A stretch of DNA of 64,000 nucleotides from NCBI RefSeq assembly GCF_024323335.1, contig NC_066580.1, positions 142,342,188 to 142,406,187 on the forward strand, in the 5' to 3' direction. Position 1 is the stretch's first letter. Each line of letters starts with the position of its first letter. The position numbers and the translations under genes are program-made. Shown in pieces: positions 1-11,064 of this stretch. Under the pieces are notes generated by a model, which was not told the origin of the DNA, did not search any database, and saw only the letters and a list, made by a program, of their open reading frames with translations. The stretch is from Lathyrus oleraceus (Eukaryota > Streptophyta > Magnoliopsida > Fabales > Fabaceae).

Positions 1-2051
1 CGATGTGTTCACGTCCTAGCAGTAGGTGTCGCAGCTCGCTGAATCGAGTCTTAGGCAGTTACCTCTTTGCAATAGAACGGACTACATGCCACAAGATCGG
101 AGACGCTCGGAAAGGTCTAAAAGAAAAGGGGGAAGCTCTGCCCTAGAGTTGTCATGCAATATGTACTTAGGTATTAGGATTTACAAATGGGAATATCTAC
201 CTAATGTTGGCATGCAAAGAATATGGGAATTCTACCTATGTTATCATATAAAAGAATAAGGGAATCCTACCTATGTTATCATACAAAGGGTTCTATCTAA
301 CGGGTGCTACCTAATCGGAGCAAGAATCGACGAATGGAGCAAGGAGAAGTGTTAGGGATTAGGGTAGATGGCGATGCATGAAGCAATCGACTTACAAGGT
401 TGATGGCGATGCATAAAGCAATCGACTTACAAAAGGGTGGATGAATACGTGCTGGTTCTGTTAGGTTTTGAAAAATGATTACTCGACGTTGGATCGAGGT
501 TTTGGTCTTGTTTTGAAATGGTTATCGGCTGTTCATTTTATTTCTTGTATTAACAGATGAATAAAGAATGAAAGAATATTATACATTTCATGGGAGAGGG
601 ATACATTTGTTATGAATGGGGGTTGTCATGGCAATCAAACAACATAAATATATGCCTCATACATCATACAAGTTGGCAACAGTCAATCAGACAATAAGAT
701 ATTTAAACAAGTATGTAATCGAATCAAATAATCAAAGAATGAAATAATAAAGCATTAAACAATGTATGAGTGTAAGTGCGAAGGAACCGGCTCATTGTAA
801 GAAAGCCCAAGAGTAAGCTATGTGAGGTCGATGGCGATGCTTAAAAAGCAATCGACTTACAAGGGTGTAAAAAATGGGCTCGATATTAAATCGAGAAAAG
901 TATGATTTTTATAGTTTTAAAAATGGTTTTGAATGAAATGGTGAAATTAAAAAACAACCAAACTTATGTTATGAAACTATGAGTATCGGAGAAATGAGAG
1001 TATAACATAAACATGAAGGATAAAAGAGAAAATTAAATGCCGCAAAAAAACCAAACATGCTACACACAGGTATCGAACCCACTATTAAGAGGGAGATAAC
1101 CAACTCCCTTCCCGTCAGGCCATAAGCTGCTCACTGGAAAACCAAAGCTCACAAAAACCTAAATACCAACCGTGACCCTCCAAGGAAAAAAAGAACAAAC
1201 AAAAAAGCCAACTATGGACCGCATGGATTAAGTTAGCCCAAACCCCACGAAGCAGTGGCCAAGATACAAAAAAATAAAAAAAATAAAAGAACAAAGAGCC
1301 CAACGGTCACCCTAGCCACATGGCTGTTGGGTGACGAAAACGTAAAACCTTCTCACAATAATACCAACCGGCGGTATTGATGAGAAGCTGATGTAGTAGA
1401 AAGCCACACAAGTCCCAATGGCACAGCAAATGAGCAATCAATAAAAGGCTTCAATCATTTTAAATGCAGAAAAAATAAAATGAAATGCAAAGGATAATCA
1501 CAAGTCCCAGACTATTTTCAGAGAAAGCAAACCTTCACAACTTGAGGAGGTCCGAAAGTGAGTAATCGCGACAACAACGAAGGTCGGCGACGGAAATGAA
1601 GCCCGACCGGAAAGCAACAACAAGAACAGTTGACGAAGGGGTCAACGACGATTGGACGGCTGACGCTTGAACCTTTCACTCTTTCGCCAATCGAATCCCA
1701 ACGGTGCACTCGAAACTCGCCTTCCTTGCCTCTGGTGTGAGCTTCGTCCAACGGCGGTGAAAAAAAGGTCTAGGGTTCTTTAGACTTTTCCTCCTTCACC
1801 TTCGTTGATTAGGGTTTTTTTTCTTTTTCTCGCCGCTATCTCCTCTTTCTCCCTTCTAGGGTTTCATGAATAGTAACCCCTTTTTATACAGGACCCCCCT
1901 CTTTCCTCTGCTGCGTTTTCTGCTGTGTAGTGGAGCCTTCGTACGGAGGATGTTAGGGAAATTTTGTCCTCTTTCAGCAGGTGGTCCCTCTCTTAGGCTC
2001 CTCAACCTTTACCGTGAGTAACAGGCAAGTCACTACTGTAAATTTTTGACA
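1..2051 (-). repeat. Probable partial LTR of an unidentified retroelement
   Basis: No convincing gene is present. Read on the minus strand, the right edge (2051) begins TGTCAAAAATTTAC. About 170 bases further in come TATAAAAAGG (near 1890) and a purine-rich leader, which is the usual order of an LTR start, TATA box and transcript start. The short phrase 'gatggcgatgc...agcaatcgacttacaa' occurs three times (about 368-433 and 829-860), so this is repeat DNA. The other LTR end and any coding region would lie to the left of the window. The call rests on layout, not on a matched second copy, and the small ORFs inside look accidental. Confidence 0.4.
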
Positions 2052-2481
2052 CACTTGAAACAAACGGAACGTGACGCTTATGGATTATTGGAACGGGATT
2101 GTATCAATCCGTAACTGTTATTGTTGATACTTGCAGGAAATAAAGATATAACAGACGTGACAACAGGAACTGGTTTGGTTGTGCATGAGAACACTGCCGC
2201 ATTGGTGTGAACATTTGTCTGGGCTTCAACTCCGGAATTTGTCACATGATCTGCTCCATCATTTTTCAAGGTTTCCCTCAAGGTTGGTGTTTCAATTTAT
2301 TTAGTATTTTGAATCAAAGAAAGAGCTTCTTATGGTTAACAAATGCATTGGCAGTTATTGGATTGTTTGCTGCAAGTGTAACGACGACATCAAAACTATG
2401 ACAGGATTCTGGGTGTCGATTTTCATTTGACTTTGCTTAGGTACTTTAGGGGTCTTTGATATATCTTTTTTTTGTTGACAG
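2052..2481. other. Unassigned sequence
   Basis: No recognisable gene. An open stretch on the minus strand (2078-2281) gives an unremarkable peptide that I could not relate to any family. The stretch lies just upstream of the LRR gene fragment and could hold decayed upstream exons or introns of it. Confidence 0.3.
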
Positions 2482-2873
2482 TATTGGAACCATTGTTCTG
2501 CCACCTTCTCCAGATGCTGATAGATCAATTGCAAGAAGCACGACTCAGTTGGCCCGACATCAAGATGCCGATTCTTCAAGGATTTTTTGTACGCCAATAG
2601 CGTGGTCCAATCTCTGAATTCAGCCTCATCTGCAGCTCATATATATGGTGTTGGTATAAAAGCCATCCCTTCAATATGATTTCAAATTAGAAACAATACA
2701 AGCTCCTTTGACTGGTTTCTTCTTCATTGATTTGCAGTTCATATCACACCTGGATTTTTCCCAAAGAGTCTTCACACACTAAATTTGTCAAGAAACAAGA
2801 TCAGCACCATTGAGGGCCTCAGAGAATTAACCCGATTGCGTGTACTTGACCTAAGTTTCTTTTCAGCTTGAAC
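2482..2873 (+). pseudogene. Fragment of a leucine-rich-repeat protein gene (dynein light chain 1-like type)
   Basis: Two exon-like pieces survive. The first (from 2482, after an AG acceptor) reads IGTIVLPPSPDADRSIARST and continues toward a TGA at 2615-2617; an extra CT near 2612-2615 seems to cause the shift. The second (from 2738, after TTTGCAG) reads HITPGFFPKSLHTLNLSRNK followed by a second SDS22-like LRR (IEGLRELTRLRVLDLS), then hits TGA at about 2871. The pattern resembles plant LRR proteins annotated as outer-arm-dynein-light-chain-like; this is from memory of the family, not a search. An intron-like stretch lies between the pieces, so the copy came from genomic DNA rather than from retroposed mRNA. 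The rest of the gene is missing. Confidence 0.55.
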
Positions 2874-3960
2874 TGACCCTGTCTTGTTGGACTGGATCTG
2901 CTAAACCGTTAGTTGAGTTATGTTAAAACAACTTTCCATAAATTTATGTTAAGTGAATTAACGGCTGGTTAACTGCAGATCTGAATTATTATGCAGGGCT
3001 TTGTGTTAGGAATGGATTTACAGGTCATGCGCTGGTGTTCCAACCCTTGGAAAATGGTGCAGGTTACATATTTGGCTTGATTTTGTGTCCCACCTGTGCA
3101 TGTTAATGGTTCATGGTGTAGAATTCATGGAAAGCCCTTGCTGAAAGTGGTTTTAGGTTGGCTGATATGAGTTTGGAAGATCTTTGTAGGCTATGGATAG
3201 GTATTTGTTGAAAATGCCCTGTTTCATTTCTTGAGCCGTGGTTACATCAAAAGGAACAAAGCACTTAGCTTGCTGATCTAATTTTTGGCTGATTTGTTCT
3301 CTGCAGGTTTTGCTTGAACTGATGTGAATGGGTATGGGTTGTTGTGCTAGGTTGAGCTGCTGGTTAAGGGATATTTAGGTATCCACCATTCTGCATATGC
3401 ACACCCTAATCAACATGGATTGCACTTGACTGCATGGTGTATGGCTGATGCAGGAAATTGAAACACCTCATACCAGATGTTTCCTTGCGCACGAATGCAT
3501 TCTCCGTGGTCTTCTATGTTAGGAAGTGTCGTCATGTAGATAACTCTCTTCCTGTACTGATTTGTGCTGGTAGTGTCAATGGTTTAAATCCCGGTCTACA
3601 AACTTACAAGGCTAGCCAGCATGGAAGACCTACTTAGGATGCCATAAATGTCATGGTTTGCTGCTAATTCCTGTTGTTGCTCTAAAGGTAAGTTTCGCAA
3701 CATGGTTGGATTTCAGGTTGCATCTTTTAATGACTCGGGTTTATGCAGGTACGCGAGCTTTGTCCTATCATCCATTTCGCACAGCGGTACTTTGGCATCT
3801 TCATGATAAATACTGGGAGTTTTAACAACAATCATCTTCCCAGAAGTGCAAAGGACTTTAATTCGTTCTCTCTTAATCCCCGAGACTTCGCCGTCTATTC
3901 AAGTGGTGACAGGATCAAACCTACAGTTGTAGCTTCTGTTGAGTGTATCTAGAAGTGAAA
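2874..3960 (+). other. Exon-like pieces of unknown origin, decayed
   Basis: Several short stretches look like exons bounded by plausible splice sites: about 2998-3060, ending before GTTACA; 3122-3199, reading NSWKALAESGFRLADMSLED and ending before GTATTTG; and 3307 onward after CTCTGCAG. None joins into a frame of useful length and I recognise no family. They may be further remains of the LRR gene upstream or of another captured gene. The ORF at 3743-3952 is not recognisable either. Confidence 0.25.
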
Positions 3961-4439
3961 CTAAAGAAGCCCCAAAGACTCACTCTTATCCTGTATACAC
4001 CCTACTGTAAATAATTACATTACTGTTTTATATGTAACGGCTAATTTTTTTAATATTCTTGCATCCACATTTTTGTAACGTTGAAAATTGTGGCATGTGC
4101 AATTGGTAGTGTTCGACATTGAAACTAAATTAACATTGGTTTGTTTCAATACTAATTTTGAGAAGAGAATCCAATTTGCTTCAACTCCAAAGAAAACCAA
4201 TGCAATCAGTCCTTGATTCACTAACAACAACGATTCACTAACAACAACGATGCACTCCTCCATCTACCAGTCCTAATTTTCAAAGCAGGTTTTCCATAAA
4301 AAAAAACAACGGATTCATCTCCTGTGCAAGAAATGATACACTTCTCCTCATGCTTGTAAACTTCAATAACCTGAGAGTTAGAATCTTCTTCGTTTCCATC
4401 CATTGTTCGTCAAAGACTGCACTAGATAGGGTTTAGGGA
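3961..4439. other. Unassigned; two short minus-strand ORFs without known relatives
   Basis: Minus-strand ORFs at 4221-4403 (starts MDGNEEDSNSQVIEVYKHEE) and 4015-4263 overlap out of frame. The first has a gene-like N-terminus of acidic and polar composition, but it stops after 60 residues. I do not recognise it. It may be the first exon of a broken gene. Confidence 0.2.
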
Positions 4440-4864
4440 TGCACAGAGGTTGCGTTGACTTTGATCAAAGTTCATTTTTTTATTTTTCTTGTATAGAATC
4501 ACATGTACTGGCTTAAAATGGATGAAATGGATTGGAATGGCTTGAAAAAATGATTGGAGATTGTTTTCACCATTGGCTTGAATGTTTGACTCTTGAGAAG
4601 CAAATAACTTGACTGATAATGTGTATGAACAAGACCATGAAATAAGACCATAAGGTCATAGTATCCATGAACTTATAACATGACTGGCATGTGGTTAGAA
4701 ACACAAGAAACTTGGTTGTTCAGATGACCCAGACCGTAGAGGTATCCACAATCACAACACCATGACTTTGGATCCAAATCAATCCTCATGTAGAACCAAA
4801 GTTAGGTTAGGCCAAGCATGCCAAACAAACATAAAAAATTCAGGAGCAAAATCAGGGTATGACA
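4440..4864 (-). repeat. Possible start of an Ogre-like LTR (fragment)
   Basis: On the minus strand the sequence from 4864 begins TGTCATACCCTGATTTTG. It shares its first ten bases with the LTRs of the full element at 8140 (TGTCATACCCC). The low-coordinate limit is a guess, since I could find no matching second end. Confidence 0.3.
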
Positions 4865-5342
4865 GCTGGGAATGAGAAGTTTCTTACAAGTGATTTTTTA
4901 GTACAAAGTGAACACCCCGAGCCCCTCGTGAGATATTCTATTTATACTAAACTAAAGAAACTGCCTACAGGCTAAAACTCCTAAAAACTAGCAGACGTCG
5001 TGTCACACGATCTGCAAACTGTTCTACCCACGTCTTCCAAAACTGCTTCAGACTCTGGCGTTTTTATTCTTCTTGTAACTGCTAATCATTTTCTAATTTC
5101 AAATTTCTCCCGCCCAGATATTCAGGGCGACACTGTCTTCTAAGCATTTGGCATGAAAGAAAATTCTTTAAGTCCCAAGCTTCACTTCAGTCGACGGAAT
5201 GGCCTGTCGACCAACCACGCTTCTCCTATCGGCTTCATCCCTTGACTTGTGTTTTTTCCCCTCTTGCTCATCTCAGGCATATCTTCATCCTTTGATGGGG
5301 TATAACCCCCAAGTTCACAAGACCCTATCACCAATTATGCTT
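4865..5342. other. Unassigned, probably repeat-derived
   Basis: No coding potential. On the minus strand a TATAAATAG motif (about 4940-4950) is followed by a C/G-rich leader, as in an LTR promoter, but no element ends are visible. Confidence 0.25.
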
Positions 5343-6088
5343 TTAGCATGCCTTAGTGATTTCTCGTGGTAACAAGTTGTTCATGTTGAATTTTTTGATA
5401 GCTCGCACACATTCTTCTTTGGTACGAAACATGTCTCCCACCTTTAATTCGCCTTCTGATTGTGGATACGGGTTATAGAAAACACTGTCGGAGGTTTCAT
5501 CGTCATGCAGATCCATCTTTGTCATATGTTGAGGAGGATTATAGACATGAGTAGGAGGTAATGTCGGTGGTTGATCATCATCTTCAATGTCGTTGTTCAG
5601 CATGTGATCAACCTGTATCTCGGTCTCCTCTTCTTCTTCATCAACGGCGTCCACTTCTGCTTCTGCTTCTGGGTTGACGTCATCTGACCATTGTGGATCA
5701 AACTCACCATATTCATCCTGACTAATTATTTGAGACTGCTGAGATGGTATACATGGTTGAAGAGTAATATACAACTCAATACAGCTGCAGCCTGAATGTT
5801 CATGACTAACAAACATGTATTCAACATCTTCATCGTCCCGTACCTTAAGCGGGAGAAACTTGCATTGACTGTTCTTAAAAAAAATATTGGATTTTGATAC
5901 GTGATCTTTGACACAATGCCCGATCCTATACAGGATTGTATTCTTTTTTTCAAATGCAAGAAGGTTGTATTTCTCTTGACCGTAAGTCTAATGGTATCGG
6001 TGTTTCGAAAATAAAAACCGTATAACTCAGACTCGTATGTTTCACCGTTACAGTGAACGTTGACACTGTATTTTGGTGAAGATGACAT
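5343..6088 (-). pseudogene. N-terminal fragment of a Mutator-like (MULE) transposase
   Basis: The frame starting at 6088 (MSSSPKYSVNVHCNGETYES) has the shape of the PB1-like N-terminal region of plant MuDR-type transposases. After a frameshift near 5800-5860 it continues in another frame (5343-5816). That part has an acidic linker (VDEEEEETEIQ) and ends in VGDMFRTKEECVRAIKKFNM, which matches the start of the MuDR DNA-binding domain. A stop follows at once, so the catalytic DDE domain and zinc knuckle are absent. A minus-strand TATA-like CTATTTAAG lies just upstream near 6156-6164. The fragment faces away from the PMD gene at 6665. Known of the family: MULEs carry and move host gene pieces. 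Whether this piece and the PMD gene belong to one element is inference. Confidence 0.6.
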
Positions 6089-6164
6089 GTAGATGAAAAA
6101 TATTTTCTTGCTGCAGATGAATGTGGGTTGAGTCTTGGATGTTGATAGTAAGACACTTAAATAG

Positions 6165-6345
6165 GAGAGTGATGTGTCTCACATGCAAGCTAGTTCGAAG
6201 TGATGTGTCGCACATGCAAGCTAGTCCGAAATAATGTATTACACATGCAAGCTAGTCCTAAATGATGTGTCAACCATGCAAGCTACTAAGACGTGACATG
6301 TTCAGCATGCAAGAGAGAGGACAACCACGTGTCAGACATGCAAAC
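6165..6345. repeat. Degenerate minisatellite between MULE fragment and PMD gene
   Basis: About five imperfect units of roughly 37 bases share the core 'cacatgcaagctagt' preceded by 'gatgtgtc'. The first four units are clear and the last drifts. The array fills the intergenic space between two divergent reading frames, where promoters would lie. Confidence 0.65.
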
Positions 6346-6560
6346 ACACACTCCAATTGAATTGGCGCCCCCATTCATTCCTTGCACATGGGCGCCAATC
6401 CATTTGGCGACACCTTGTATTTTCATGCATGCAGACCTCTATGGAGGCACCAATTTGAATGCCGACACCATGTACAAAATGCACATGGGCGCCAATTCAA
6501 TTGGAGACCACATGCAAACATAATTTTTCATGCTCCGAGCCATTTTCCTATAAATACATC
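6346..6560 (+). promoter_or_regulatory. Palindromic motifs and TATA box upstream of the PMD gene
   Basis: Variants of GGCGCCAATTCAATTGG occur in both orientations at about 6355-6405 and 6486-6505. TATAAATA at 6549-6556 lies about 115 bases upstream of the first ATG of the PMD frame, a sensible distance for a plant core promoter with a short leader. A related palindromic motif recurs downstream of the gene at 22636-22733. Confidence 0.4.
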
Positions 6561-6664
6561 CACACCATCAACACTTCTTCCACACCATCACTCACTACTT
6601 CTTCTACAATACTTCTTCTATAATTTCATTTGCAACAACTTCTTGTAGTTTCATCTGCAATAAA

Positions 6665-8139
6665 ATGTTTATCCTCATAATGGGCGAATCGCATAGAGGA
6701 ACGGTTGCAAATATAACAACTTATGTAAGCGTTTTCTTCTTTTGTTATTTGTTTTAATAGAGTCCCTTTTAATAACATACCAACTTAGTCAAGTTTTTTG
6801 TTCTTTCTTTTATAGGATGTTTCAAGGTTCCGGACTTGGGTCCACGAATATGTCCATATGGACCCGATGATTCAACCTTATGTTGAACTCGTCGGTTTTG
6901 GTCATATAAGCAAGATTTTGTCTTGGTCCGTAGATAACAAATTCATTCTTGCTTTATGCGAAAGATGGCGTCCAGAGACACACACATTTTGGTTCCCAAC
7001 CGGTGAGTGTACCGTGACGTTAGAAGACGTCTACATGCTTTTGGGACTGCCCATTGAAGATAAGGCTGTTAATGGTAAAACCAACTATGCAAATTCAATT
7101 TGCATGGACCTCTTGGAGACTGATTTGTTAGATGATAACTCAAGAGGTCGAGGTATACTCCTTTCACGCCTTAAGTCATACTATAACAGTTTATACTTAG
7201 ATGAGCATTCTACCGAAAATGCTCGAATAATAAAAACTAGGTGTTACATTATGCTTTTAATTGGTTCTTTTTTATTTCCTGAAGGTAGTGGTTCTAGTAT
7301 GCATATTATGTATTTACCTTTACTTAGACATGTAGATAGAATAGGAAGTTACAGTTGGGGATCTGCTTGTCTAGCCTATCTCTATAGCTCCTTGTGCAAA
7401 AACTCACACAAAGACACATTTACATTTTCTGGGTATGTTGTTTTGCTCCAAGCATAGGGTTGGTCAAGACTACCGTCCCTAGCACCCGTCAACAACAACC
7501 CTTTCACTTTTCCGTATGCACAAAAGTAAGTTGTTTAAATTGCTATATATTTACTTACTTCTTTAAAGATTATTGTCTATAACTAATATTTTTATCTTTT
7601 TGGTGTAGATGGTCTGCACGTGGTATGAGTTACAACAAATGTCCTAGACACTGTATTACTCAGTATCGCAATCTGTTGGATCACCTTCGACCGACAGACG
7701 TAAGGATAATAACCTCATTATTTCGTTATAATTTGTTAACTTCTTCTACTTAGATTATAATCCTATTTTCTTTCACATTTCAGTTCATTTGGCGTCCATA
7801 CCTTAATTTGGATCATGACCATGAGGTCAACGCTGAAGACGCGGCCGTATGAACTGCATGCACACCGATAATACGATTCACAACTGTGGAGATGCACAAC
7901 AGTGATCGTGTGAAGTTGCAGTTCGGTATGCCCCAAAACACCCCAGATCCCCCAGCAAGTCTAGGAGAATGGCATCTACGCAAAGTTAACGACCAATGGA
8001 ACTTCAATCCATGGCAAAGCTTCGCAAGATCGGAGTGTCGCAAATGGAAGCACCGCCATGACCATGTCTTAACTGACACAGTCATGCCAAATGAAGAAAA
8101 ACCAAGTCGTACTTATATGGCTTGGTACAGATCGGTTGG
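6665..8139 (+). pseudogene. Plant mobile domain (PMD) protein gene, 5' part, split by a retroelement
   Basis: This is a MAIN/MAIL-like PMD gene of the kind often annotated 'serine/threonine phosphatase 7 long form homolog'. I derive four exons: 6665-6724, 6816-7525, 7609-7699 and 7784-8139, all with GT-AG borders and one continuous phase. The domain starts with FRTWVHEYVHMDPMIQPYVE and includes LCERWRPETHTFWFPTGECT and LEDVYMLLGLPI. It runs on to SRTYMAWYRS just before the insertion. Two in-frame stops replace tryptophan codons expected in the family: TAG at 7455-7457 and TGA at 7850-7852. No frameshift is seen. The frame is interrupted after 8139 by the element at 8140-21791 and resumes at 21797. 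Either ATG, at 6665 or 6680, could be the start. It faces away from the MULE fragment. PMD proteins are known both as host silencing factors and as transposon cargo; this copy's role is unknown. Confidence 0.75.
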
Positions 8140-8171
8140 TGTCATACCCCAAAAATTACCCATCATTTTTC

Positions 8172-8225
<54 letters not shown>

Positions 8226-8231
8226 GAGAAA

Positions 8232-8265
<34 letters not shown>

Positions 8266-10132
8266 AAAAGAAAATTTTTTTTAATTAATTAAATAATTAA
8301 AATAAATAAATAAATAAAATATAACAAATTATTTTGGACTTGGGTCTCCCTCATTCCAAGCCCATTACCCACGAAATTAGTCTATAAATACTGAAGTTTC
8401 AGTAGGGGGAGTTAGACTTGGAGTTTACACTGGGAGATTCACTGGAGAAAGAAGGAAGAGAAGCAAAACACTCTGAGGTTTCCTTGGAACAAAACCTTGA
8501 GGAAAAAGAAAGAGAGAGAACAGAGAAGGACGGATAGAAACTTTGGCATAGGAACCCTGCCTACCCGGAGAATTCAGAGTAAAGAAACCCTGAAGGCAAC
8601 CCATCTGCACCGAAGCCATCGCCGTCCAATTCCCGCTGCCTAACTTATTCCGATACTACAAGTGGTCAATCCCTTCAACCTTGAATTGGCAAACAGGTTT
8701 GCGTATCTCTATTGTTTATACTTTCAATTGGCCATATCTACATATATAATGCATCATGATTAAATGTTGATATATAATTTGCTTTCGTATGGGAATTTAA
8801 ATATGCCTGAATACCCTGAATGTTTGACCATGTTATTCCTGTGATAAAATGCCATAAAATTCAAAGTTCCTAACATGGGGCTGTTTTCAAATTCAAAATC
8901 CGTGGCCTTCGCTAGGCGAGGCAGAGGCGAACGAGACAGTACCTGATTCTTCTAGTCTGTTTTTTTTATGTTTTTATCATAGCCATGCATTATTCATCCT
9001 ATCCTATTTATTGTTGTGATATTTCTCCGGTGTAATCTTCGATTGCACCCTGATTTGGTGTTCTGACATGTTTCTTTTTTTGAGTTTCGTAAAGGTTCAC
9101 ATATCCCAGGAAAAGGTTATTGGCTAGGTATTCCACTTTATTTGTGGGATACCCTTGTGGAGTTTCACCCTAAATTAATTTTTTAATGTATTAATTTCTA
9201 ATGTATTAATTTTTTAATATATTATTTTTAATAATTTTAATGTGGAGTTTCATCCTAATTATATAATTAATTGTAAAACTTTGCCTTTGAATAAGTGATC
9301 TTGGACCTCTCTTTGTTGCCTTACGATTACGATATTACGGTCATGTCCCGCGAACGTGGGGATACCCTTAGCAAAGACCCTTCGGTTAAATCATCATAAA
9401 ATAAATTATAGTCCCTCGGATGTTGCCTTCGAATATACAACTTTGTCCCTCGATGACCCTCTGATGTTGCCTACGGTTAAATGATGATAGTCCCTTCGAA
9501 TGCTAAGGTATCCTCATAACTGTTGCCTTCAATGACCAATCGATGACCCTACGATGACCCTTTTACATCCAAAGGATAAAACTACTTATTTCTCAATAAT
9601 AAGGACAGTTTTACCCTCATAAGGATAGGAAATGCCCGTAAAGACCTTGGGTCGGTATAACTCTTAATTGCTGGCTCACAACTTAAAACATTTTTTTGCA
9701 CCTCACACCTTTCAAAATGCCTTTAGAAAATCACCACTTGGTATACATTCATACTAGAATCATTACCGAGTTATATTTTTCTAAACAATTTTCAAAACTA
9801 AAACGGGATAACCACTTTGTATACATTCATACAAGAATCATTACAAAGTTAAATTCTCTTTTCAAAACAATTTTCCAAACAATTCACAAACACTTTTTTA
9901 GACAAAAATAATATAAGTGATCGAGCAATTAAGAGCCCATGGATAACCATGGATACAAAGGGTGCTAACACCTTCCCTTTGTATAATGTACCTCCCGAAC
10001 CCAAAATCTAAATTAAGGTATTTCCTGTTCTTTTCCACCTTTCCTTATTGGATAAAAGAAAAGTCGGTGGCGACTCTTGCTAACCGCGACATTGCGATTA
10101 AAACCACAAAAAGTCCAGTTCACCGTATGACA
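8140..10132 (+). repeat. 5' LTR of the Ogre/Tat element
   Basis: 1993 bases, TG...CA ends. An A-rich tract (8174-8272) broken by a few other bases lies only about 35 bases from the LTR start. CTATAAATACTG near 8381 is the likely TATA box, with the transcript start expected in the A/G-rich stretch after it. The final part carries the phrase TTAGCACC...TTTGTAT common to legume Ty3 LTRs in either orientation (see the solo LTR at 51224). Confidence 0.93.
8174..8272. repeat. Long A-rich tract in the 5' LTR
   Basis: A 51-base run of A (8174-8224), then CGAGAAAC, another A run to about 8263 and further A-rich sequence. The 3' LTR has a shorter tract at the same place (about 19897-19938). Length differences here may be replication slippage or sequencing error. 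Confidence 0.85.
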
Positions 10133-10136
10133 GAAC

Positions 10137-10155
10137 TGGCGACTCCACTGGGGAC
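10137..10155 (+). promoter_or_regulatory. Primer-binding site of the Ogre/Tat element
   Basis: TGGCGACTCCACTGGGGAC begins four bases after the LTR end, with the TGG that pairs to a tRNA CCA tail. Ogre elements are known to use tRNA-Arg; I have not verified the match. Confidence 0.75.
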
Positions 10156-11064
10156 GCGAAATATTTAAAAAGAGAGGTTACCTTAAAAACAAGATCACTT
10201 ATTCAATTTGTCTGATTTATTTTTAAGGGATTGCTTGGGTATGTTATGCTTGAGTGAAAGATCCTACACCCGGATCTAGTGTACCTTAGGTAAGTAGCAA
10301 GAGATCATCGCGACTGCCCGGCGTATACTGGAATGGTCAAAATGATGGCTACGGTTAATGTGGCACTTTGGATGTCCTGATGTTCCTCATGTTAGTTGAG
10401 GAAATATTTGGCATTCGCGTGGTGTCATAAAAGCATTAACCAGACCTTTAGAACCCTAATTGACTCATCCTGGCCATTAGAAAGTAGTGAGATAACTGGC
10501 TTCGGTTCCGACTGGAGTTGGTTGAGACTCGATACTACACTCTTTGAGATTGGACTTTAGGGAAGCTTCGGTCAACCACTTGGTGTTGCACTGAAGTGGA
10601 CTTAAGGAAAGGTCAATGATTTGAGATCCTTCTAGAACCCGGTTACTATTCTAAGACAGGTTGAACCAACCAAACTTCAGTGGGGAGGGTATTTATCTAT
10701 GGAACTCACGCAAGCCTTAAAACCTAGGAATGATTGTTGTGTGACTTGGTTGTGCTTGTTATTTATCTAACAACATGACATCATAACAACATAACATCAT
10801 AACATCATGGCATTGTACTAACCATTTCAAGGATTTAGGGATTTAACTCTGCTAAAAAAAAAACAGAAAAAACAAAAACAAAAGCAAAAACAAAAGAGAA
10901 AAGAAAAAAAAGCTCTTTTTGTTAGTTTATGCAAAGTTAAATCCCGAAAGTCCTTGAAAACATTTCATACATTGCATTGCATCGCATAACAGGTATTCTA
11001 AAGGATCAGTGTTCTCACGATTTTCCTATCAAACAGATTCCAGCAGATTCAAACAGATTGAACA
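10156..11064 (+). other. 5' leader of the Ogre/Tat element
   Basis: No long ORF. It includes an A-rich run around 10853-10910. The extra ORF1 that some Ogre elements carry before gag is not present here. Confidence 0.7.

Noticed and set aside
1518..1751. Minus-strand ORF of 77 codons
   Set aside because: Lies in the leader of a likely LTR, with no recognisable domain.
7886..8284. ORF ending in a long poly-lysine stretch
   Set aside because: The first part is exon 4 of the PMD gene; the lysines are the A tract of the retroelement LTR, read through by chance.
9696..9911. Identical ORFs at 9696-9911 and 21355-21570
   Set aside because: They are identical because they lie in the two LTRs; no sign of coding function.
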